NCBI GenBank assembly: GCA_030035585.1
Contig: CM057476.1
Span: forward strand, 21,374,501 to 21,438,500
Source: Dugong dugon
Taxonomy: Eukaryota; Chordata; Mammalia; Sirenia; Dugongidae
DNA: 64,000 nt
Direction: 5' to 3'
Below the pieces are notes generated by a model that ran no database searches, was not told where the DNA came from, and worked only from the letters and a program-made list of their open reading frames with translations. This document shows positions 57,061 through 64,000 of this stretch, one piece after another. Position 1 is the stretch's first letter; each line of letters opens with the position of its first letter. Both the position numbers and the translations under genes were made by a program.

Positions 57061-59403
57061 CTGGAGAGAAAGAAGGGAGAAGAGGGATTGTCAGAGGTTG
57101 TCAGAATGCTCCAGCTGTACACCCCACCTCCCCTTTTGAGCCAGAAGTCAAGAGCATTGGCATTCACCTCTTAACAACAGAATCCTGAGACTGAAAAAAG
57201 TTTCTAACTCCAAATATATCAGGCAAAACAAAAATGTAACAATGTAACAATGAGGACAAGGTCTCCAATTCATCCTAAAAGGGTTGGGCCTGCAGATGCA
57301 ATTAAGACAAGTGACTAATAGAAAGCTCCTGGGGAAAATAAGAGAAAAGCTACTGTTTGTTAAGCATCTTCTATGTGCTGTGTTCTGTACACATTACGAC
57401 TTGATGGATAGTATTATTCCTGTTGTGCATACAAAGCAGCACAGGGGTTTATGAGGTGACCATGAGGTTCACAAGGTAGTGGCAGAGCTCCACAGCTGTG
57501 CTCTCAGCCACTCTCAGGTCAACGCTGCCTCCCAAATCACAGTCACTAGGTTCTGGCACTAAGCCAGGAGGGCCTCAGAGAGCCCTGCAGGGAGTACCTT
57601 CCTTTCCCAGAGGAGAGAAATGGGGCCCAGACAGGCAAAGTGACCTGTCTCTCCCATCACACAGCAAACTAGAAGCAGAACTGGGGCAAAAACCTGGGTC
57701 TCCACTCCTCTGTTTTGAGAACAGCTACCATTTAGAAATCCCTGTCCTGACTTTGGAGAAAGGAAGGTAAGAGAATCTACATCCAAGATGCGGGAACTGT
57801 ACCAAACATGACAGGAGCAAATGCTTTGTGATTGTTGTAAGGGGACAGAGTGATCCAGAGTCCAGCCTGGCTGTGGAGCTCTGTTTAACTTGGGAACCCA
57901 AGTTCGAGGGAAGCAGGGTACCAGGCAAGTTCCTGCTGCCTCCACAGGGTTCCATCCTTCCCTCAGAACAGAGCACGCCCTGCCCTTTGGGGTCTCCTTC
58001 CTCTGAGAATACCACCTGTGAACCAAGCAGAAATTTTCAAGGTTGGTAAGGTGAGGCGGGACATTCCCAAGAACACTTAGTGCTGCATAAGATTCATCGG
58101 CTGGGTGCTCTGATAGATTCATGCAGGAAATTAGCCACAGAGACGTATCAATTGCCTGTTATGTGTCGAGTACCAGGGTGGGGCAGGGAACAACTGGGAA
58201 GACCCAGGAGTGGATTACTGTCTCAGGATGACCCAGGAGTGGATTATAGTCATGCTCCAGCTGTAACGTCCAGAATGTAATGTCCACGACACATTCTGTG
58301 AAACAGGACAGTACGTGATTTGAATGTTGTGTGAGAACCGAGGTCTGTGGGGCATGGGGCTCCCGGGTGCACAGGCCTGGGGCCTGCTGTGCTGCGCATG
58401 GCCCAGGAAGCTCCTGCTGTGGGTGCCTCAGGTGAGTGTTTGGCTGGGTCATGCTCAGTGCGCGGCCCCACAGCCCCATGAAGGTCACAATGGGGAGGCT
58501 CCAGGTGTTGTGGGCCAGGGAAGCAGGGCAGTAGTCTCGGTGACCTGGCACCCTTGCCCCTGCTGGACCCCTGCGATGCCTGTGGCAGGGCAAACCTGCT
58601 GCCAAGTTGGGCTGTGGGCATCCCTCAAAGGACGCGTGCTGGACCATGGGCTCAGGAACCACACATTGGTCATTTCTGTGCCTGCACTGTGCCCAGAGCA
58701 CACGAGGGTCCACTGACTGTGAGCAGAGGTCACTCGACTGTGGCATCTCTGCAGGCTCCATGGAAAGGATCTGGCCTGGGCATCAGACTGTGACAGAGTA
58801 CAGGGCACCCGCCTCACCGCCCTGCTCTACACCCATGCAGCTGGCACTCTCAAGCTGGCTGGAGGAAGAAACTCAGCAGTGGGTGTTACACCTAGACAGG
58901 GTTCCCAAAGGACTGAGGCTTGGAAGCGGCCCCATGCTTCCTGTGGAAAGCTGCCAGAGATGCCAGAGAACAGAGAGGCCCTGACTCCTTACAGGTTTCC
59001 CCGGCCCTCCCCATCCCAAAGTGTCTAAGTGGGGGTGTGTGTGCAGGACTAAGGACTAAACTGTTCCTCAACTGGGTATCATTTATAATTTTCCATTTTA
59101 TGGATAGAGAGTATGTCTTGGCAAACACGACTGAGCATTTTCTGAATATAAAATCAAGCTGACCGCACATGTGTCCCCCTGGGTTGTTGTGAGAATTCCG
59201 AGTTTATAACGGAAAGCCCTCTGTACAATGCTCAGTATCACTGGCATGACTACCAGCAATCTGAAAGGAGTTTAGCACATCTGAAAGACTGATTCTCTGT
59301 GTAGTGACAATTATCAATAACTTATATAATGCTGAATCCCAAGGAACCTTCAAGTATGATTACAAGATATTGTCCTGATTTCTCCAGAAGATAAGAGTCC
59401 TAC
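57061..59403 (-). other. RNF185: RNF185 intron between the last two exons
   Basis: This 2.3-kb intron has no repeat I could name. The stretch 58.2-58.9 kb is GC-richer and stays open in several frames, the longest being 200 codons on the minus strand (58159-58761). The protein has no recognisable domain or codon pattern. GACCCAGGAGTGGATTA is repeated in tandem near 58200 and 58229. Confidence 0.8.
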
Positions 59404-59521
59404 CTGGAGGAGGCCGTCCATCATTTATGTTAAATGCTGTGGCAAATATCCCAAAGGGAAATGCCCCAATTCCAAAAGACATCTGGAAACCACCATCTCC
59501 AAATCCGAATCCTTGAAATCC
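59404..59521 (-). CDS. RNF185: RNF185 exon (first membrane segment)
   Basis: This 118-nt exon has acceptor TCCACACAG|GGATTT and donor CCTCCAG|GTAGGA. It encodes residues about 122-160, [18 protein letters not shown] and onward to N-D-G-R-P-P-P. The Gly/Phe-rich hydrophobic stretch ending in F-G-I-F-A-T-A-F is the first membrane-associated segment. It ends one base into Ala161. It matches human RNF185 without a visible change. The close paralogue RNF5 differs in this region. Confidence 0.95.
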
Positions 59522-60100
59522 CTGTGTGGAAGAAACCAAGTGAGAAGAGGAGAAGCAAACAGGCTCCTCCTGTGCCTGTCAAACATGGCCTTCACATGAG
59601 GGACTTAAGACACACAGTGCCCACTTTTCCTCCCTGCTCCGCCATCTGTTTCCAAGGGGGTACATCTTTCCCTTCCATCTAGATCCCAAAGCAGAACAAC
59701 TCTGGAGGCCCCTCTGTCCTTCCAACCTTGGGTCCCAGCTAAAGAGTTGTGTGAATGGGCCAAAAAGGGCTGGCTCTGACCCAAAGTCAAACACCTGCTG
59801 ACACATTCAGGGTTCTTAGATCTTGAAGTTCTTTCCCTCCCAGAGTCCCATACTAGCCCATAAATCTTCCATGTTTTATAACAGTAAAAAATCGGCAATA
59901 ATCCTCGTGCCCAAATACAAGGGAATATCAAAACAAACTACATATTATCTATAATAGCAAAAAAGTGGAACCCTAATTAGCCAACAATAAAAATCATAAT
60001 CAAAATCTTGATACATTCTCTCAAAGGGCCATTATGATGACTATGCAGCAACACAGAAAAACTCTTGTGACAAAGTTATCAGACAAAACTGTCCGAACAC

Positions 60101-60512
60101 CACAGTCACAGGTACATGACAATATGCAGGTAGGTGAATACCACGGTCAAAAGTACAGGACAATATGTAGGTATGTGGATACCAGGGTCACAAGCACATG
60201 ACATCATGTAGGTATGTGGATACCATGGTCACATGTACAGGACAACATGTAGGTATGTGAAAACCACGGTCACAAGCACATGACATCATGTAGGTATGTG
60301 TGGATACCATGGTCACATGTACAGGACAATATGTAGGTATGTGAATGCCACGGTCACAAGTACATGACACCATGTAGACATGTGGATACCATGGTCATAT
60401 GTACACGACAACATGTAGGTATGTGGATACCACAGTCACAAGCACATGACATCATGTAGATATGTGGATACCATGGTCACATGTACAGGACAATATGTAG
60501 GTATGCGGACAA
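60101..60512. repeat. 41-bp minisatellite, about 10 units, in an RNF185 intron
   Basis: About ten head-to-tail copies of a 41-bp unit fill 60101-60512. Two unit types alternate: one with CACGGTCACAAGCACATGAC and one with CATGGTCACATGTACAGGAC. The array therefore grew partly by duplication of an 82-bp dimer. One copy carries two extra bases. Because 41 is not a multiple of 3, the minus-strand open frame across part of it is a by-product, not a gene. The flanks look like old L1-type sequence. Confidence 0.93.
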
Positions 60513-60829
60513 GATATGCATATGTTTTTTACCCTCAAAAATTTTTTACTATTGTTACGTACAATTTTTAAAATCTGAGCTCTTTCATTTTTTTCTCATT
60601 ACAAAAGTAATGTGTGCTTGTTATAAAAAATTCACATATGACAGAAATAACTGAGATAGAAATCAGAGGTCTCCTTGTTTACCCTGCCATGTCACACCCA
60701 CCCCACAAAATAACCACCATCAGCAGTCTGGCCCACTGTCCTCAGCATTTCTTTCCTTTCCATCTTCTATGCTGGACCATCTTTCACAGGAAAAGATTCA
60801 GTAGGAATAGTGATATTGTAAGTATCATT

Positions 60830-61045
60830 TTGAAAGTGCCAAATGTGCACCAGGCATTGTGCTAAGCACTGGGATACACAAATCACATTTGATTCTTACA
60901 TTAGCATCATGCGCATTTTACAGATGACCAAACTGGGACTCAGAGAGGTGAAATAACTTGACCAAGTTTGCACACCTAATTTTAGCTAGATCTAAAACTA
61001 GGTCAATCTGATCTGAAGATCCAGCTCTTAACTACTGTACACATC
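60830..61045 (-). repeat. MIR SINE remnant
   Basis: Reverse-MIR order: GTGCACCAGGCATTGTGCTA, AGCACTGGGATACACAAATC, CATTTTACAGATGACCAAAC and CTCTTAACTACTGTAC. Confidence 0.85.
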
Positions 61046-61694
61046 TTTTTAAAAAACTTCTCCCCTTCCTAGATTCTTAAAGAAAATAATTTAAAAATAA
61101 TAAAAAGAAGAAAAATTATTGGGAAACTGCTCTCCACAGAGAGCTGAATGACCTTCATTTGTGAGTCTTTTGCAAGTCATGAAAGTCACCACCCCCGGCC
61201 CATACTGAGTAGCCTGACATCTAGCTTCCAACTTCCTGCTGCACTACCTATAAAGCTTAACAGCTGATTTAATAAGAGGGCAAGCCTACAGGGAAGGAAA
61301 ACAACTGGTTTCCTTTTCCTAGGCACGGAAATGCCTCCTACCCAGACCCAGCATGGCTGAGTCTGAGCGCTCCTGGGACTGAGGCTGCCTTACCCAGGAA
61401 GGTGCAATTGTTTCATCAGGAACCACTGCTCCCTCAGCGCAAGCCTGAAGACTGGCCTACCGACCTCCCTTCTATACAGACCCACAATACAGACCCACAA
61501 GTTCTCACATTTGGTAGGTTCATGATCCTGGGGCTAAGTATGTAAACAGCATCACTGATGGCTGTGGGTATTTGTAACACTAGAGTTGTGCACTGCAGTC
61601 ACCAAGGCCAGGACCTCTGGCTTCCTGGGACCTCAGATTTCTGGGTCAGAAGCTAATGCTCCACAGAGAACCAGAGCCTGGGAAGGGTTAAAGT

Positions 61695-61915
61695 GGCGTT
61701 GCCTAGCGGTCAAGACCAGGAACTTCAATAATACCCAGATCTGAGTTTCAGCCCTATCTGTGTGACTCTAGGAAAGTCACTTTACCTCTCCAAGCCCTGG
61801 CTTCCTCTTCTGTTAAATGGGTTGATGCGAGGCTTAAATGAGGTTGTGCATATAAAGCTCTTAAATAGTTCTTCATATACAATATCCATTCAACAAGTGT
61901 TCACTGATATTATTA
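61695..61915 (+). repeat. MIR SINE remnant
   Basis: MIR order: GTTGCCTAGCGGTCAAGACC, GAAAGTCACTTTACCTCTCC, CTTCTGTTAAATGGGTTGAT and a TATTATTATT end. Confidence 0.8.
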
Positions 61916-61924
61916 TTAAGGATA

Positions 61925-62640
61925 ATCTGGAAAAGATCTCAATTTCTATCAAGATCCCTGCCTCAATAATTCTATTCCTGGGAATCCTTAAGAACATCAT
62001 AATTTAAATAAGTAAAAAGAAATGTGTATAAATGCGATCACTGTAGCATTATTTACAACAGCAAAAACCGCAAGCACCTGAAAGGTCCTTCAATAAGGGA
62101 ATCTTAAATAAATTATAATGTATCAAAATTCAATGGAATAAACAGCAGCTTTTAAAAATGATAAAGAGGACACTAGAGAGCACCATTGAAAATATTTACA
62201 AAATAAAGTTTAAAAGCAGCAAATAGAATGGTGATGACTACCACTGTAGTCCCCAACTTATGACATATCCAAGTTACAACAAACCACACTTACCACCATC
62301 TGGTTTTTTTTTTTTTTTTTGTACTTCTTAATGTAATATGTATGTATGCATTAAAATATATCTGTAAGTTTATATGCAATGTTTCCAACCCCCAAAATAA
62401 AGATTGGATTTATAAAGATACTGACAATAGAAAGCAATAATAATAAAAACTAAAAATAAAAATGAGGTATTCGACTTACGTTAGAACTGACTTACGAAGG
62501 AGTCATTGGAAAGGAACTCCGTCGTACATCGGGGACTATCTGTACATAACAATATGTATACACAAGCATACAAATGAGGACAACATGGGGAAATGAGAAT
62601 ATATTTGTGCTGAATTCTGGCAGTGTGGGTATTTTACTTT
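61925..62640 (+). mobile_element. Old L1M-type LINE remnant, split by a DNA transposon
   Basis: The block has the feel of an ancient L1 3' region: GCATTATTTACAACAGC, AATGGAATAAACAGCAG, TTTAAAAATGATAAAGAGGA and GTGATGACTAC. It resumes after the DNA element at about 62.55 kb with ATATGTATACACAAGCATAC. It is non-coding. I give family level only. Confidence 0.5.
62245..62548. mobile_element. DNA transposon with GTCCCCNACTTA-type inverted ends
   Basis: The left end reads TAGTCCCCAACTTATGAC and the inverse of the right end reads TAGTCCCCGATGTACGA. The inside holds matching sub-terminal parts (TTCGACTTACGTTAGAACTG) and a poly(T) tract. The TA at both borders fits the Tc1/mariner (Tigger) group. The flanks on both sides look like one old L1 remnant, so it inserted into that element. 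Confidence 0.6.
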
Positions 62641-63350
62641 TAAAATTAACAAGAAATTGTTTTTTAAGACTAAGGCATGACTTAAATGTGCAACTTTTTT
62701 GAGCCAGTAATTAAAAATACTTCTAAGAATTTATCCCAACAAAATAATTAAGTCTTCTCAAAAATTTATCCATAAGTTCATCAGAGTATTTTTGAAATAG
62801 CAAAAAAAAAAGAAAAAACAGCTAAATGCTCAACCAAGGATTAGTTGAATAAATTATGTTAAGTCTATATAACACTAAATAGTCATACAGTCACTAAACA
62901 CAGTATTACTGACATATAAAATCTCAAGGTATACTGGTCAAAGTCTCTGCCTTTGAGAATTGAAACTCCAGGAGGGCAGGACTCTTGCTAGGTTATATCT
63001 ATCACCAGGGCTAGAATAATGCCCAGCACATAGAAGGCACTTAATAAATATTTCTGGAATGAAATTTTAAAAGGGGGTTAAAAATATTGTAAAAAATAAA
63101 TAAATACACACACACAAATAGACCTATAATGACATTTCTATGTGTCTATATATAATTACAGACTGATGGAAAAGAAGAAAATAGACCAAAACGTTTCCAG
63201 TGATTATCTCTGGATGCTATGACTGTGATTTTTTTCCCCGCTTTTTCCTTTCTGTATTTTACAAATTTTCCTTTACTTTTATAATCAGGGAGGAAAAAAA
63301 AAGGGGGCCATGAGCTCATTTCTAGAAGCTTCTTCTAGAATGTTCCTTAC

Positions 63351-63405
63351 CCCTCTGTTCTCTGGCTCTGGCCTCTGTCCCTGAGGACGGGGAGGGGTCT
63401 TCTCT
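63351..63405 (-). CDS. RNF185: RNF185 exon (proline/arginine-rich linker)
   Basis: This 55-nt exon has acceptor TTCCGTTTCAG|AGAGAA and donor AGAGGG|GTAAGG. It encodes (R)-E-K-T-P-P-R-P-Q-G-Q-R-P-E-P-E-N-R-G, the linker between the RING and the first membrane segment. The first base completes an Arg codon from the upstream exon (human D-P-R-E-K), which is outside the window. The reading matches human RNF185. Confidence 0.93.
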
Positions 63406-64000
63406 CTGAAACGGAAATGGTGTAAAATAAATTACAATCTGCGTTAAGCTGCTCCCTGAATGGCCAGGGGCTCTTCATCACCAGCTCAGGGTCGCTCTAT
63501 CTTTAGGCATATCCTCCTTCCCGACCAGCACTTGGTCCACACAAACTTATGCCGACTTAAACCAAAGGCTAACTCTTCATTCTGTCTGCAATTGTTTTTC
63601 TCAATTGTACAGAAAACCAGGAAAAATCAGCTTGTCACGAGATGTTCATCAGACTGCGCTGCAGCCTACACCTCTCCCAGACAGCCTGACACAGGCTGGT
63701 TATGACATCTTTTCTGGTCCTGTGTGATAACAGGGGTCATGGAGGCAAAGATGTCAGAAATCCCAAATCCAAACTGAAACAGAGGGTAGTCTATCAGCTG
63801 AGAGGGCTGAAATTCAGGGTCCCTCTGCTCTACCACTATCTAACTTTAGCTTTACCTCCCACTATGCATGGGCAAATACCCCACACTATACTTTTTGCCT
63901 CTGGGTCTAAGCCTCCCATCACTCATTCCACAAATACTGGACTGAGGGCTTGTTACACATAGTTAGGCAAGATGCTGCAAATACTAATACAATATCACAC

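Larger units (their letters stand above)
59522..63350 (-). other. RNF185: RNF185 intron (linker exon to first membrane-segment exon)
   Basis: This 3.8-kb AT-rich intron has donor GTAAGG and acceptor TCCACACAG. It contains the 41-bp minisatellite, two MIR remnants, an L1-type remnant with an inverted-repeat DNA element inside, and at about 62.95-63.06 kb an L2/MIR-like end (GGCACTTAATAAATATTTCT). I see no gene. Confidence 0.8.
54625..63405 (-). other. RNF185: RNF185 locus (3' part of the gene)
   Basis: This is the 3' half of RNF185, a RING E3 ubiquitin ligase of the ER and mitochondrial outer membrane. It works in ER-associated degradation and is linked to mitophagy. Three coding exons (55, 118 and 98 nt) join with GT-AG splice sites in phase to encode the last 89 residues (about 104-192) and the stop. 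The RING exons lie beyond position 64000. Introns in the window are about 3.8 and 2.3 kb. The gene runs in the same direction as LIMK2, with its 3' end about 4 kb upstream of the LIMK2 CpG island, as in human 22q12.2. Confidence 0.95.

Noticed and set aside
58159-58761. 200-codon minus-strand open frame in an RNF185 intron
   Set aside because: It is the longest open frame in the window, but it lies in a GC-rich intronic stretch that is open in several frames on both strands. It has no recognisable domain, is rich in His, Pro and Cys as chance GC-rich frames are, and has no splice or promoter context.
60188-60373. Repetitive 61-codon minus-strand frame (VSCTCDRG/VTMVST-like repeats)
   Set aside because: It arises from the 41-bp minisatellite. 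The unit length is not a multiple of three, so the repeat protein is an artefact.
60101-60512. Possible CRISPR array because of regular repeats
   Set aside because: The units are directly adjacent without unique spacers, and the context is a mammalian intron. It is a minisatellite.

Overview
This window is ordinary nuclear DNA of a placental mammal, almost certainly an afrotherian and probably an elephant or close relative. The main clue is about 25 copies of a tRNA-derived SINE of the AfroSINE type. Its tail matches the 3' end of an RTE-clade (BovB-like) LINE that is also present here. I name the host from these repeat families by recognition, not by a database search.

Two protein-coding genes lie head-to-tail on the minus strand. 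Higher coordinates (54.6-64.0 kb) hold the 3' half of RNF185, a membrane-anchored RING ubiquitin ligase. Three coding exons, the stop codon and a long 3' UTR are visible, and the RING exons lie beyond the window end. About 4 kb further on is the CpG-rich first exon of LIMK2, the LIM-domain kinase that phosphorylates cofilin. Eleven LIMK2 exons can be traced with GT-AG junctions and continuous reading phase from 50.37 kb down to 1.44 kb, encoding residues 1-439 of about 638. They cover both LIM domains, the PDZ domain, the Ser/Pro linker and the kinase N-lobe. The exons for the catalytic and activation loops lie off the low-coordinate end. An alternative first exon at 20.0 kb gives the LIMK2b N-terminus, which replaces the first half of LIM1. 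The RNF185-LIMK2 order and shared orientation match human 22q12.2.

Layout, low to high: 1.4-9.3 kb, LIMK2 exons 11 to 3 with short introns; 9.3-39.0 kb, the 29.7-kb intron 2 with exon 1b inside it; 39.0 kb, exon 2; 39.1-50.35 kb, intron 1; 50.27-50.64 kb, CpG island with exon 1a; 50.7-54.6 kb, intergenic DNA; 54.6-63.4 kb, RNF185 3' UTR, exons and introns, including a 41-bp minisatellite.

The non-coding sequence is a record of dead non-LTR and DNA elements: MIR, L2, L1M-type ends, hAT and other inverted-repeat elements, one RTE LINE with target duplications, and AfroSINEs. Several SINEs entered the same target repeatedly, leaving stacked target-site duplications. I found no RNA gene, CRISPR array, recognisable retrovirus-like element or novel gene system.
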